A stretch of DNA of 64,000 bases from Cristatella mucedo (GCA_009760855.2 WPIO01000022.1:3359001-3423000), one strand, 5' to 3'; numbered from the stretch's first letter, positions 1 to 30,215 are shown. Numbers and translations are program-made. Notes: generated by a model not told the origin, from the letters alone.

Positions 1-58
1 ATTCTCCGAAAGCCTTCTACTAACCATATCAACACTTGCAGCTTTGCCGGTGGCCTTT

Positions 59-332
59 TCAAGGACTTTGATAGAGCTCTAATAGGGCTTTCTTTAGACC
101 CAGTGCAGCTAGTATCAGTAAGCGGCCATTCTTTTTTGTCATTGCACGTGGCCGACTAGAGCACTCTGTAGGGTCCATGCTACCGCCCTGAAAATACTTC
201 CTCAGGTTGTACCTGACAGTCCCCTTGCTTGTACCAAGCTTCCATGCCAACGCTCACGTCTCCTGAATCCACCTAATGATAGGTGACGATTTGATCCTTG
301 ATTATGATGTTTAATTTTTTGGTCTTTCCCAT
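59..332 (-). pseudogene. Tc1/mariner-like transposase N-terminus, broken
   Basis: The minus strand starts with a Met-Gly-Lys-Thr-Lys motif (ATG at 332) typical of Tc1 transposases. After a stop at 273, a different frame reads a helix-turn-helix-like stretch (WKLGTSKGTVRYNLRKY) followed by an RPR tripeptide that resembles the AT-hook-like GRPR of Tc1 DNA-binding domains. The frame change and the lack of any DDE catalytic part in the window mark it as a decayed fragment, possibly continuing beyond the left edge. Family assignment is by motif recognition only. Confidence 0.55.
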
Positions 333-2155
333 GGCAGAAGAGTAGTTACCCTTGGTTACTGGTGGTGTAGCCAGGAAGTGCAAAAAGAGCTCATATGAGT
401 GCACAATCTTGTGCACACAAAAATCTTGAGCCGTTTGGATTGCAAGTAAGATAATCATACTGCAGTTACATGCTCACATTATACCATTTTAAAGGTAGAA
501 TATCATTCCGGGCCGCCAGGGTGTTTCGTTTGTAGCATTATCGTTAAGCTGGCCATTGGTAGTGAGTCCATTTTTAGGTAAATAATCTTTAGTAAAGGTC
601 TGCCCAAATTGCTTCGGCGGCGAATAGTTGCTGAGCCACTGTGTCAAATGCACCTTGTAAATACTTTTGCATGTCGGTGTCTATGAGGCTGTTGATTCAG
701 CCTACCTGCCAGCCTACCATTCTGCCTACCTTTACTTTTTGCTACCGGCCTTGGTTATGGATCCTCCTTCAATGATGCCTTACTCAACAGCCTGAAGCAT
801 CAGCTCCACCCCTTTATGCCATGCTCGCTGTCTGTGAGTGCTTCTGTCAAAGCAGCTGTTAAACATACAGTGCCCAAAGGTCGACTGGGATCACGAGTAG
901 GAATTGCCACCTCTGGTGAGATACAAACCTGCAACATTAATGCACCCTTGTTAGTGATCAATGAACTCAAACTTAGCCCAGTTTAACTTGCCATCTGAAT
1001 GATGTATCGACATTCAGAGGCTATCGGTTCTACCATTTTTAACAATGTGTTTTCGAGCACATTCCAAGTTAACGACTACTGATATGTCCAAGCATGATTA
1101 TTGAGTCTCATGAGTGGGCACAAGTGGGCAACGGACCTGATTTGTGCATGTGGTGAGTGGGCGATGAACCATCCTTAGTCGACCGGACGTTGAAACAAAT
1201 TTGAACTTGCAGGACCAGGAGGGACTAAGAGCAGAAACTCTCAGTGAGCCCAGTACTTGTTTGTCTTTTACTTTCCAACTCCTGCCTTTGTGCGCCTGTG
1301 TATTTCTTTGCCGATGTGCCTTAATGCTCATATATGCAGGTCTCTTTGACCATGGACTCTGTCTATGACGACCACTATTGACTTTGTCAGCAATGTTTGC
1401 AACGAGATTGTTGTAGCCTTAAGCGTGTAGAAAGTTAATTTATGTGAGCTAGCCTAATATTTCTTACATTGTGTATTTACATCTTTTTAGTTGTAATTTC
1501 TGCCTGTCAGCCATTCATGAGCATGTAGCGATCGTGATGTGAAAGTGTGTACCCCAGCCTATGGCAGTGCCTCGGCCCAACTGCTGTCGTGTGCTGGTAC
1601 TAGGCTGGGGGCCCCCAACTTTGGCTAGCCAATTGTAATGCAGTGTGCCTGGGTACAGTAGTCGCAGACTACAGGCAGTTCCTGTGTGAATTAACGTCCG
1701 GATTTGAGTTAAAAATGCAGGGTTGTCGAGTACTGTTTAGTACTAGTGTTCTCAAAATTCGTTTGCCATTCAGCAAGACGAACACACTTACACACACAGC
1801 AGCTATCAAGCTAAGTAGGAAGCAGTAGGCAGAAATGTGCTTGAAGTGCTGCTACCTCTTTGTTCCCGGGGGCACTTTGCTAGTCCGCACTCGTGATGAG
1901 CCATTTGTAAAAGCAGCTTCGCACTTACTGCAATGAAATCTTTAAACAGTTAAGCTTCAAAAGCTGTGCATTCGTGATGCTATTTACATATTATTTAACT
2001 TATACAATAGTGTTCGACTGAATTATATCCATCTTGTGTTTGTGAGCACGTATTCCTGTAATAGTTGTCATTCTATAATGCCTATGCTCAGTCCAATGGT
2101 GTTCCAGCTGCTGCTGCTGCCACCTGGAGCTTGGAACTTGGTGTTTGTTATATAG
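333..2155. other. no gene identified (probable CSN4 intron or upstream DNA)
   Basis: No exon could be matched to the upstream part of CSN4 although the next exon needs a predecessor ending in two bases of a Met codon. No clear mobile element was seen after the Tc1 fragment. The stretch is AT-rich, with stops in all frames at short spacing. Confidence 0.5.
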
Positions 2156-2241
2156 GTATCTTGATCGGATTATTCGTAGCAGTGATCTGACAGTTTTTGA
2201 GGCCGGATTAATGCCCCATCAAAAGGCAACAACTTCTGATG
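2156..2241 (+). CDS. COPS4: CSN4 exon a (internal)
   Basis: The acceptor is ...ttatatag at 2155 and the donor G|gtatgt follows 2241. It encodes [17 protein letters not shown] and [11 protein letters not shown], the helical segment just before the PCI winged helix. The exon is 86 nt: one base completes an upstream codon and one base is left over. Confidence 0.9.
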
Positions 2242-5200
2242 GTATGTTATGTGGAAATAATTTGAGGGTTGTGTAGAAGCTTGATCCTTTTTGGACACTT
2301 TCGCTTTGTCAATGCTTGTGAAACTGCCACCAAATTTGTATTGACCTGGTTGCTTAACTATATCGGCGTATCAATGTTTTCTAGCCTTTGTTCTTCTTTT
2401 TACAGACATTTTTGAGGGTGACTGTACGTGCACAGTGCCCTGTCGTACTGTGTACACCCCTTTGAAGGCGTCTGACTAGAATCGTATTAGTTTAGACCTA
2501 GCATGCACTCTCTGTGAGCAATTTTGTGGATTTTAGTGCCTGTGGTAAAGTACAAGTTCGGAGATATGATCAACTTGTTGGATTGATGTTGAATCGCTTG
2601 TTTGCCACAATCTCATTCCTGTCGTTTGTCATAGGAAACCTAGTTTTGTGCGATGGCTGTGAATGGCTGCTTTGCTTGGTCTAAGGTCTACCGCTTGTTA
2701 AGCCTCTTGCTCACTTGCTGGCTTCAATGTCGTCACATGATCTGTCCAGCAGAATATAAGTCTGCCTGTGCTAGACTTTGCAATTAACTTGCTGCTCATT
2801 ATCCATAATAATTTAAGTGTACATGAACACAGTGGCTCGGCTCACTGTGCAAAGCAGCCACTGCATACTAAATAATACAACTATACACTACAGGCATACT
2901 AAATTTCTAGCTATTCATTACCTAGCCACATATGAGAGCTGATGGACGTAGCCAGGTGAGTCCTATATAGTTTTCTCGAGCTTGAAGTGCAATGCTTTTC
3001 AACCCGGAGAAACATGGACAGCACCTGATTTATTGAGAACAAAGAGCTTATTTGGTGTCATTAGCTGCACTTGGTGCCAAGAGACGTCTTATTGCACACT
3101 GGCTCATCAGGTTGCTCTGCAATATGTAGAGCCTGGATGGTAAGCCTGTTTATCAGCACGGTAAAAATGTTATGTGCCCTACCCTGAAGCACCATCTCTG
3201 TATGTGAAAATGAGCTCGGACTGTCCTTCGGAAAACACCAAATAAAAGAGGCAAGCTAACGTGCTAAAGTGATAGTGCCACCCCTATTTAAACTCTGTAT
3301 ATGGTTTTTCGTATTCAACTGACTAATTTTGTCCCGCCACATTGCGGGTATATGCCTTCTACAAAGCACTATTTGCTACATTCGCTGCTCATATTTCACG
3401 GGCAAGGGTCTGTGTCGTGCAGCAGGGTTCTTTATTAGCTACTTCAGGCTGGTGAAAATAGCTAAGGCTGTTATGGCCCCTACATACATGAGGCTGCTGA
3501 ATAAGCTGGTCTTAGTTCTTGTTTACTTTTTTGTTAGCTCAGCAACTATGCACATCACCATATGCTTTTAGGCTCAACTATTCTTGATCGGGCCATCACT
3601 GAGCACAATCTACTCTCTGCAAGTAAGATGTACAACAACATATCTTTTGAAGAACTTGGTTCACTCCTAGAGATCTCCCCTGCCAAAGTAAGCTCTTTTT
3701 TTAGCAGGCTGCTGTCAATTGTCATATAAGCTACTCATAGGCAGATTTCTCATAGCCTATTAATGTTAGAAGAGGCCAAAGTCCTATTACAGTGTTTGGA
3801 GGACCCAGTTATGCTAAATGATTGTGTTTAATGTATATTTGCCCTGCTATTAAGACCACGTTGTGTGGCCTCATGTCTTGGTCTTCTGTTGAGGCAATCG
3901 TATTTGCTGGGCAGTTAGTAATTATTGCCACACCTCTGGCCACCGGCAAAGGTCTTACCTTAGCAATATACAATATACTAAAAGCCCTGTACTCATCTCA
4001 AGTAGAGTGTAGTTAAATGGTGGGCTGTTGAGTAGTGATTGTTAATATTACATTAGTGTTGCTCTATTTGTTCAATAAAGGCTTTCAGTGGTGGTCAGAA
4101 TGTGAAGCATGTGGTCTTCTCTTGCTCAAGTCAACGATGGGGGATCGGAGTGGTGGCAACCTAGTCGGTCGTGTAGCCTGTGTCGGCTGTTTTGGCCTCT
4201 GCAGTCCTATGCAGGAGTGGTTCTGCTGCAGAATTGCCTACTAACTCTCACCCATTGGCCCTTCTTCCCTTCCTATTAATGCCACTCAAACAGGCAAGCT
4301 AAACTCGTATGTTAAAACATAAACCTAGCAAGAAAGTTCCAGTCAGGATTTACAGCTAATCACTCCGCCGAGTCAGCACTGCTGTGAGCTCGACCTTTTC
4401 AGAAAGTTGACAAGATCATGATAACAACAGTAACAGAAATACACCGCCGAGTACGAATTTTTGGCAGTGCTAAGTATACCCTTCTCCTAAAACGCATCTC
4501 AATAACTGCCCTGTTCTTATGTAGGAATGGTTAAGGTTTGAGATATCCGGTTTTTGAGCGCACGAGCAGACATAGACTGGTTCGACACTGCATAAGAAAT
4601 CAGCACTTCAGCCAGAGCAAGAAACCGACCAGTTACATTTCTTAATGAAAACAAAGAGCTGTGGAATTGTGTATAACCACTTTAGAAGTCTTGGCAAACA
4701 TCTGAGATGCCAAAGCCATGGTGACCTGCATGTATTTAAAAAAGTTTCAATCGATATGGTGGGAAGGTAGTTCAATTTTGTAAAATTAAAAGCCAGTTGA
4801 TTCAGCAGCCTTATTTCTGTTTCGGCAGTCGACTTAGCGGCTACCGGCTTGGAGGGCGGCAATAAACAATTAATTGCCTGCTGCAGGACCCGAACCCACG
4901 ATCTGGATAGTGAAGTGCAAGCTCCTTGTCCCTAGGCTAAGATACAATAGGGTTACATGCATTTGGCATGTCAAAGTTAATACCTTGAGAATAACTTAAA
5001 GCAATAATTCTTCGATTTCTTATTTATGCGATTTGCCCGACACTTGAAAAATCAAAATATTAACGAAAATGGCGACCATGTAGGAAGCCAAATATAGCCT
5101 GGTGCTGTAAAAGTTCTTTCGCATGTTTTGTGAGCCAAGGTTTATGGACGATTTATTACAAATATTGAAAAATCATACACTAATCCTATGTTCTGGTGAA

Positions 5201-5631
5201 ATTTGTCTTAGCCATGCTGAAATATTTCAGCTTACGATCTTGATCCCGAGGGTGTGCGCTGATTTTCTGTGCCAGTACTGTATATGTGGCACTTGTCTGA
5301 GTTTAAGAGCTGCTGTTCCTACAAGTTAATATAAATTTTACTGTAGGCAGAGAAAATTGCATCCCAGATGATAACTGAAGGTCGCATGCAAGGCTACATC
5401 GACCAAATTGACTCGATGGTTCACTTCCAGGGTGAGTGTGATTTTGTAGAGCTGCTGCTTGGTTAGTTGGTGGCGCCGTTCACGATTAGTAGTTATATTG
5501 CAGTGGAAGAGGTGCTGCCGACGTGGGATAAGCAAATCCAAGGCCTGTGTGGGCAAGTGAACAGCGTCATCGAGAAGATAGCACATGCAGAACCTGAGTG
5601 GATGGCTTATGCAGCGGACAGCCATACTTAA
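2156..5631 (+). CDS. COPS4: COP9 signalosome subunit 4, C-terminal exons (partial)
   Basis: CSN4 is a PCI-domain subunit of the COP9 signalosome, the complex that removes NEDD8 from cullin-RING ubiquitin ligases. Four exons join in phase: 2156-2241, 3572-3687, 5347-5431 and 5504-5631 (stop TAA). Together they give about 136 residues matching the CSN4 C-terminus: [55 protein letters not shown] and LPTWDKQIQ. The stretch from SKMYNNISF to the IDQID segment is the winged-helix half of the PCI domain; the last exon is the C-terminal helical tail. All introns have GT/AG ends. The first exon needs a preceding exon ending in two bases; it was not found, so the N-terminal two thirds lies upstream or outside the window. 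The gene converges with KAT6, whose stop is about 440 bp away on the other strand. Confidence 0.93.
3572..3687 (+). CDS. COPS4: CSN4 exon b (PCI domain)
   Basis: The acceptor is gcttttag and the donor is AAA|gtaagc. It encodes [19 protein letters not shown], then [19 protein letters not shown], the core of the PCI winged helix. The 116 nt fit the one-base remainder of exon a and end in phase 0. Confidence 0.93.
4783..4950 (-). repeat. tRNA-derived SINE, family A (diverged)
   Basis: On the minus strand an A-box-like TAGCCTAGGG region is followed about 45 bp later by a B box (GGGTTCGGGTCC). The body and tail have the family-A signature AAGGCTGCTGAATCAACTGG ahead of a T/A-rich end. It lies inside the third CSN4 intron in antisense orientation. 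Confidence 0.65.
5347..5431 (+). CDS. COPS4: CSN4 exon c (PCI domain end)
   Basis: The acceptor is ttactgtag and the donor is CAGG|gtgagt. It encodes [20 protein letters not shown] followed by IDSMVHFQ, the end of the winged helix. It starts in phase 0 and leaves one base. Confidence 0.93.
5504..5631 (+). CDS. COPS4: CSN4 terminal exon
   Basis: The acceptor is tatattgcag. It encodes [20 protein letters not shown] and then [13 protein letters not shown], ending in a TAA stop at 5629-5631. The conserved LPTWDKQIQ motif identifies it. The last residues (YAADSHT) are variable in the family. Confidence 0.93.
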
Positions 5632-5863
5632 TTTGGTATGCCAGTATTATTTAACGTCGTTTGCCATGTAATTATGCCGGAGTACGTGCACATATGCGGC
5701 AAGTCGACCACTCTCTTCATGTACTTCGCCGTGCCAATTCGAGACCAAAGGAAATCTGCTTTGCAGCCATTTATCCTGTGGCCAAGTGAAGATGTTGCAG
5801 AAATGGGCACTTTCTGGCATGCTAATGAGCCGGCAGTTGCAGCTCAGCCCACCGGCTTTGTCA

Positions 5864-5869
5864 AATAAA
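5864..5869 (+). terminator. poly(A) signal AATAAA for CSN4
   Basis: Canonical AATAAA 233 nt downstream of the CSN4 stop codon, followed by a GT-rich stretch. It would give a short 3' UTR. Confidence 0.6.
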
Positions 5870-5981
5870 GCATGCTCAAGTAACTCGTGAAATGCCCATG
5901 CGATAATAACAATCAGCTCGTATATACATTAATAAATTGTATTGTGTGCTACCAGCTCGTGGTGGCACTAGATCTAGCTAT

Positions 5982-5987
5982 TTTAAT
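5982..5987 (-). terminator. candidate poly(A) signal ATTAAA for KAT6
   Basis: On the minus strand, ATTAAA lies 88 nt after the KAT6 stop. It is the only near-canonical signal before the CSN4 3' end, placing the two cleavage sites within roughly 100 bp of each other. Confidence 0.35.
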
Positions 5988-6074
5988 GCAGCAAGATGGT
6001 GACGAGCTGTTAATGATGTCTATACTAATGGAAGAAACAGTGCATAAATATGTTAACGACAGCGCCCTCGTCTT

Positions 6075-23362
<17,288 letters not shown>

Positions 23363-23399
23363 GCACCAGCGACGTCCGCGAGTTACATCGCCACGCTTC

Positions 23400-24900
23400 A
23401 AGGTAGAAGAAGAAGAAAAAGATCTTTCTGCTGCTCAGCCGCCGCGATGCCCGAGCGTCAGCCCGGACTCTCGCGGAAGCCGGCTACAGGGTGGAGGAGC
23501 CGCAGGTTCGAGAGCCAAGCCCAGCGGCGCCCAAGCCAGGCGGCGGATGTTGCAAGGCGGATATATGAAGCAATTCTGATGGCGAGCGATGCGGCGCTAC
23601 CGGAGACCGACGCGCTAGGAATGGCGCAAAGCGGCCTATCGAGCGCGGCGCGAAAACGGCGAACGGCGGCGGCGGTGCCGAGCGCCAGACTACCGACGCC
23701 GCCCGAGCGTACCTGTCGGCGCAGCCGAGAGCGCACTGACGACGGGAAGTTGAGCCACGCGACTATTTACAGAAAGACGGCGTACGATCTAGCTATAAGA
23801 GCTCCTGATCGCGAGTCAGCGCTAAACGTTCTCGAGGCACGATAACATTCGAGGCAACATGGCCGCTAAACAATAAAGCCCCCGTCGGAGGTGAGGTTTT
23901 AATGGGTCTCTACCCAAAATGCATCATATGGAAAGCACAAAACGTAAACAAAATGCTGGATAGATCTACATATCACTATATTCAAAGGTATTTTTCGAAA
24001 GCAAACTCGGTACTCGTACTGGGCGCTGGAGCTATTTTCTTATGCGGAAGCTGACCAGGGGAGGATAAACCCAAGCAGGTGCGCACCGCCGCCGCGCCCG
24101 CAGGGGAGCGGCACGGCGGCCTTCAGACTGTGTAGGGCGGCAAAGCGTGGTTCACCGCTTTCCTTACCCAGCGAGATCTGTTGAAACGTCGCAGACGTCG
24201 ACTTTATTAGCAGCTGGTTAGTCTGTGGCTCTCAATGAACCCAAGCGCGAGGTAGCGCGCTGGCTCCTTTCCTCGCCTAGCGCGGCCCGCCGCCGTTGGC
24301 CCGCAGGGCCCTGCCGGTCTTCACAGCCCGCGGTAGCGTGCAATTATGACATCCTATAGGCTGCCCTGCACCAGCCTCTTGGCGCCGCGTTTCCGGGCGC
24401 CCCGGAAGCCCGGTAGGGTTTAACCCCCAGCTCGGCCAACGCGCTCGTCGACGAGGCTGTGCATTTCTGGAATGGAACCCGTTCGACCGACGTTCGCGCG
24501 CCGCGAACCGCTCGTCCCGCGCTCGCACGCCGTCGTTCGAGCCCCGCCGATCGCAGCGCCGCTAGCGCTGGGCCTCTCGCCCGCGGCCGCGTCTTCCGGT
24601 CGGCGCGTGTCTCAGCGCGATATGGTCGCACGCCAGCAGCCGTCGAGAAGTCCACCATCGTCAGCTCGACTGCGGCATTTCTACTGAAGAGATGGGCCGT
24701 ACTCCTACGCATCCTAGCGGGCTACCGGTGTGGAGCGCCGGGCTCGGCCGCCGCCGCGAACGCTTGCGGGCTCCAAGCGAGTCCCTCCGCGCTGCCACGC
24801 GCGCGTTATTAAGTCATGCGGTGCATGCCGGCGTTGCCGCTCGACTTTCCTTACGCTGGCGCAGTGCGCGTTTGCGTCGATTGTTGACGCTATTGGCGTC
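23400..24900. promoter_or_regulatory. CpG-rich region upstream of KAT6
   Basis: Directly upstream of the KAT6 start the sequence becomes very rich in C, G and CpG, especially 24480-24860 (runs such as GTTCGCGCGCCGCGAACCGC), unlike the AT-rich repeats on both sides. Both strands have long open frames here simply because stops are rare; none shows a recognisable domain. A CpG-island promoter for KAT6, possibly bidirectional, is the simplest reading. No TATA box was assigned. Confidence 0.45.
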
Positions 24901-24910
24901 TGCGGCTTCC

Positions 24911-25075
24911 TGCGACCAGGTGTAAGGCGCTCGCTCTCCCGCACCGAGGTCGCGGTTTGGAGTCGCTCGGTAACAGGCGATCCATTATTGCTCACTGCAA
25001 GCGTTTGCGATAGCCGGTAAGGCTCTTCTGCCGCTATACAAACGAGGCCATTAAATCAGCTAGCCTAATTTCTGG
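24911..25075 (+). repeat. tRNA-derived SINE, family A (head diverged)
   Basis: It has GGTGTAAGGCGCTCGCTCTC (A-box region), a decayed B box (GGTTTGGAGTCG), then GGCGATCC, GATAGCCGGTAAGGCTCTTC and the tail AGGCCATTAAATCAGCTAGC. It sits between the CpG-rich region and the first large LINE. Confidence 0.7.
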
Positions 25076-25089
25076 CTAATACAACATAA

Positions 25090-26925
25090 ATGATAAGATG
25101 TCAAGATAAATGCTAGTACTCTCAATCAAATCTAGTGAGTACAATTTGGACGTGATTTATAGCTTTCCACTTCGCCGAGACACCTTATTCCCACTGTCCT
25201 GCTCCTACGTTGCTTTGATCTGCTGCTGCCATGCATAACTAACATCATTAATATGTCATTAGCCTCAGATCATGTCCCAGCATCTTTCAAAAAAGCTGCA
25301 GTCAGGCCACTTCTCAAGAAAGCGACACTAGACCAAGAGAACTTAAGCAACTACCGCCCAGTCTCCCTTCTACCATTCCTATCAAAGACACTGGAACGGG
25401 TCGTGGCAGACCAGCTGAACTCATACATCGAAACTTCAAACCCTGCTAGTAAGTTCCAGTCTGGCTTTAGAGCTAATCACTCCACAGAGTCAGCATTGCA
25501 TACTTAAGAATGCAGACATAGGTATAGTGTCTCTGCTTGTTTTGCTCGATCTTTCGGCAGCTTTTGATACCATCGATCACAAAGTTCTTCTAGAGCGCCT
25601 CTCATCTCGCCTGGGCATCACTGGCACTGCTCTGCAGTGGTTCAGGTCATATCTCAGTGGGAGACTCCAGAGTATTGACGTGAATGGACAAAGATCAACT
25701 GAAGTACCTCTGAAATAAGGAGTACCTCAGGGCTCCATGCTAGGTCCGGTTCTTTTCACGGTTTATACTCTCCCTCTTGCTGATGTGATCGCCAAGCGAA
25801 ATCTAGGCTTTCACTTTTATGCGGATGACACTCAGTTGTACCTTTGCTTTGATCCCTCCCAGCCTTCGAGCACCTCAAATTCTCTCAACTCACTTGCTGC
25901 ATGTATTGATGACATCTGCACATGGATGGCAGCAAATTTTCTAAAACTAAACGATGATAAAACTGACTAACTAGTTATGGGCAAACCCAGCGTGATTCAG
26001 AGATTGGAAAGGCTGACTCTCAAAATTGGCTCTGCCAGCATATCTCCAGTTGAATCATCTCGAAATCTAGGTGTCATGTTCCAAAGTGACCTCTCGTTAG
26101 ACGACCACATCAGCTCCACAGTCAAATCTGCCTACTTTCAGCTACATAACATTGCTAAAATTCGTGCTTTTTTAGATAAGGATACCACGTCCAAGTTGGT
26201 CCATGCATTCGTGACATCCCGTCTCGGCTTCTGCAAATCACGGCTTACTGGCCTACCAGCATGTGCGATCAGGCGATTGCAGCTGGTGCAAAACTCTGCA
26301 GCTAGGCTTGTCTGTCGTGAACGTCGCAGTTGCCACAATACACCACTCCAGGCCGATCTGCACTGGCTACCAGTCAAGCAACGGATTGACTTCAAGGTTT
26401 TGTCGCTCACTTTTAGGTCACTTCATTCTGGGCTCCAGCCTATCTCTCAGATCTACTCCCCCACCAGGCCAAGCATCGTACCACCTGCGTTTCCGGAATC
26501 CAACAGTCTACCAATACCTCGTACAAACCTCAAATCCTTCGGAGACCGTGCATCTAGTTCTTATGCTCCCAAAGCCTGGAACTCCCTCCCGACTTACGTC
26601 AGAACATCCCCTGACTTGACCACATTAAAAAAAAGACCTACAAACACACCTATTTAGGACAGCATTTAGTGGGTCCCTGTGATTTGTCCTTGATGTGCTT
26701 ATGCGTGCTGACACTGTGCATGCTGCCACTAACCACATTTGCATGCTGACCCTGTGCATGTCACCCCTAACCATGTTATTCATTTTGTTTGTTTATCAAG
26801 CATGATATTACTCACCATTCAATTGCATGTCCCTTTGCAGCAAATGTAAAGCGCCTAGAAACAGATTGAGTTCTCCGAGGGCGCTTTATCAAGTGCATTG
26901 TCATTATTATTATTTTTATTGAATG
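25090..26925 (+). mobile_element. L2/CR1-like LINE copy A (5'-truncated reverse transcriptase)
   Basis: The translation covers the reverse transcriptase: [56 protein letters not shown] and the catalytic [15 protein letters not shown], then the C-terminal RLQLVQNSAARLVCRERRS region. It is broken by a small deletion near 25505 (shift) and by TAA codons at 25716 and 25968. The 3' end has a stem-loop (AAAGCGCC ... GGGCGCTTT) and an (ATT)n tail. Over most of its length it is nearly identical to the copy at 54.3-55.9 kb, so the family was recently active. The endonuclease half is absent. Confidence 0.92.
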
Positions 26926-27169
26926 CTGACTCAGTTTTATTCTCTCGGCTGTTTCTGCCAGATCTCTCTTCTACAGCGAATCTGGGCGCCTCAAAAATAG
27001 GACATCGATGCAGCCTTAGAGAGCCAGCAGTGTTCTTAGACCGGGAGACGAACTTCGAGATCAATTCGGGATGGGTCGGGGTTGTATGATCGGAGAAGTA
27101 GAGACATGCATTTAAAGTACAGGCTGCTGGAAGGATAAGATTTAGGTCCTCCGCTTTGCTCAAATTACG

Positions 27170-28110
27170 TTCTCCCTCTTTGCTGGTGTAATTGCTGAGC
27201 GAAATCTAGGCTTCTGTTTCCTTACAGCTGACACTACTTGCTCTACTCGGGTTTTGATTCTTTAAAGGCATTTCTTTCCAGCATGTAATATTTCAAAAAA
27301 TTCCGATGTGCTTAGAGAGGGCTGCCACAGCAAACCTTGTAGTGAGATGAAGTCTGTTGGCTACCACATGCGGACCGAAAGCCACTCAGGATCAGGGTTC
27401 GCTATGTAAAACTCCTGCATGACACCTACACAGTCTTTGTGGCTTTTTGGAGTTGCAGACTGAGATACATTGCATTACATTACATTAGTCCATGTATTTG
27501 TGACATCCCATCTAGGCTTCTGTGCCTCGTCGTAGACCGCTTTGCCAATGCAATAAGAGGGCTAAAAATGGCCAAAAGCTTGGCAGCTAAGCTTACCCGT
27601 GTTGAAGGATACAGCCAGCCACATTATACCACTTCTCTACGACTTACTGTGGGTTCATATCATGTCGTTTCAGTGTTCCTTCATTCTCTTGCTCAGGCTA
27701 ACTTTTCTGAGCTGCATGCACCGAGATCCTGCCCTCAAACCATTCCCTCATCAAACTCTTGTCATTTGTTAGGCCTCCAATGAAGCCTAAATTCCTCCAG
27801 AGACGTCGCCTCAAGTTTAAAAAAAAATGATCTCTAGCGGGTCTAAAATAGTGTCCCTAGTCCGAAAACTGGGCATTTAAAGCCCGCAATCCTTTATCGG
27901 CTGATATCACATCTCTGCCTGAATAAAATTTAAAGCCAAGCAAGAAACCCAGTTGTTCCTTATACAATTTGCTTCATCCGTTCGATAGTTCTTTATGTGC
28001 TGCTGCAGGTTGCAATTTTGTCTGTTATTACCGCTTATCAGTTGTCACAGTCCCTTTTCAGCTTAAGTAAAGGGCCTAGAAAGCGATTTAGTCCCCACGG
28101 TAGGCCAGAC
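27170..28110 (+). repeat. old LINE remnant
   Basis: A decayed frame contains VHVFVTSHLGFC, matching VHAFVTSRLDFC of the younger copies, then a remnant of the ITPLLxDLxW and SLHSLA segments. It ends in a degenerate AAAGGGCCTAGAAAGCGATT 3' motif without an (ATT)n tail. The first part (27330-27460) is shared with 10120-10230. Confidence 0.6.
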
Positions 28111-28149
28111 CAGCATACTATCATTGTATGAGTAAACGTTCTGTTAACA

Positions 28150-30215
28150 TTGAACCACCCTCGGTCACGATCATAACGTTTATAATTATTCCCTTCTTGA
28201 ATTGCTGCTGGCCTAATCGTTCAATAACTTCCTTAACTTGACCCTTGTGGCGATCTAGCTGATCTGATCGCTTCTCTATCTTTTTTGTCATTAAGGTTGA
28301 AGAAATCAGAGAGTCCATCCCTAAAGTAGCAGCATCCTTTCTGGACTCCTGTCCCTCAATAAAAACCACACAGAGCTCTGGTCCCTCAATTCCGTGCAGC
28401 ACCCCCATGTTCTAGGAGGCCACTAATGACCTCGTTCTGAAGCTCATATCCAAACCGAAGAAGACTACTAGTCCTCTAGACCCTATTCGCGCTGCCCTAC
28501 TTTTTATATGCATAGATGTGCTGCTGCCATGCATAACTAACATAATACATATGTCCTTAGCCATAGGAATGTCCCTGCCCCTTTAAAAAAGGCTGTAATT
28601 AGGCCAGTAATTAAGAAAGCAACACTAGACCAAGAAAACTTGAGTAGCTTCCGCCCAGTCTCCCTCCTACAGTTCCTATCACAGAAATAAGAACGAGTTT
28701 CGGCAGACCAGCTGAACTCTTGCATTGAACTTCAAACCTTGCAGGCAAGTTCCAGTCTGGTTTTAGAGCTAATCATTCCACAGAGTTCAGCATTACTTAG
28801 TATTTATAATGACCTTCACAGGAATGCACTTAGGTAAATTCTCTCTGCTTGTTTTGCCTGATCTTTCGGCAGCGCGTGATTCTATTGATTAAAAAGTCTT
28901 TTTTCGAGCACTTCTCATCTCGCCTGGGACATCACTGCACTACCATAGTTTTAAGTCTGTCTCAGTGGGAAACTCGGAATATTGTCGTGAACGAAAAAAG
29001 ATCATCCGAGGAACCTCTAAAGTAGGGGGTACCTCAGGTTTATGTGCTTGGTCCACATCTCATCACAGTTTATACTCTCACTCTTACCGATGTCATCACC
29101 AAGCACAATTTAGTTAGGCCTTGACTACTATGCAGATGACACTAAGTTGTATTTTTGCTTTGGTCCCTACCAGTCTTCCTACTCGACGAACTCTCCCAAC
29201 CTTGCTGCATGTATTGCTAACATTCGCACGTGGCTAACAACAATCTTCTCCAAATGAAATGAGAATAAAACCAACTTACTAGTTAAGGTCAAACCTAGCG
29301 TGACTAAGAAAGTGGAAAGCTTAATGCTCAAAATCGGCTCTGCCAGCATATCTACTGTTGAATCTGCACGAAATCTAGATGTCCTGTTCTAAAATGACAT
29401 TGCACTAGACGACAACATTAGCTCCGACGTAAAGTCTGCCTACTTTCTACTACATTACGTTTCTAAAATTCGGGCTTGCTTAGACAGGAATACTAAATCC
29501 GAATTGGTCCATGCATTCTTACCACCCAGTCTCGACTTCTGCAGCGTTTTGCTTTCTGGTCTACCGGCCTGTGCAATCAGACGCGTATAGTTGGTGCAAG
29601 ACTTTAAAGCTAGGCTTGTCTGTCAAGAGCGTCGCAGTTGCCACATCACACCACTTCTCGCCGACCTGCACTGGCTACTCAGCAATGCATCGACTTCAAG
29701 GTCTTGTCGCTCACTTGTAGGTCCCTTCATTATTTGGCCCCATCCTATCTATCAGATCTACTCCCCCACCAGGCCAAGCATCGTACCACCCGCTTTCCGG
29801 AATCTAACTGCTTACCAATACCTCGTCCAAACCTCAAATCCTTTGGAGACCGTGCATTTAGTTCGTATGCTCCCAAAGCCTGGAACTCCCTCCCTACTTT
29901 CGTCGCAGCATCCCCTGAATTGACCATATTTAAAAAGAACTTCAAAACACACCTATTAATGACAGCATTTATTGGTCCCCGCGATTCGTCCTATACGTGC
30001 TTATGCATGCCGACACTGTTTGGTGCTACCGCTAAGCACACTTGCATGCTGACCCTGTGCATGTCACCCCTAACCATATTATTCATTTTGTTTGTTTTTC
30101 AAGCATGATTTTACTTACCATTCAATTGCATTTCACTTTGCAGCAAATGTAAAGCGCCTAGAAAGAGATTGAGTTCTCTGACGGCGCTTTATCAAGTGTA
30201 TTACTATTATAACGC
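28150..30215 (+). mobile_element. LINE copy B (degenerate, longer 5' extent)
   Basis: It starts with a segment before the reverse transcriptase (KVEEIRESIPKVAASFLDSC, then SISKPKKTTSPLDPI-like), passes through RT motifs with many stops and shifts, and ends with SYAPKAWNSLPTFVAASPEL and the conserved stem-loop plus ATTACTATTAT. It is diverged from copies A and C, hence an older insertion. The extra 5' part helps define the family consensus. Confidence 0.85.

Noticed and set aside
840-960. A possible upstream CSN4 exon (frame reading SVKAAVKHTVPKGRLGS)
   Set aside because: It lacks the conserved QRSR..L..DERC block and suitable splice phases.
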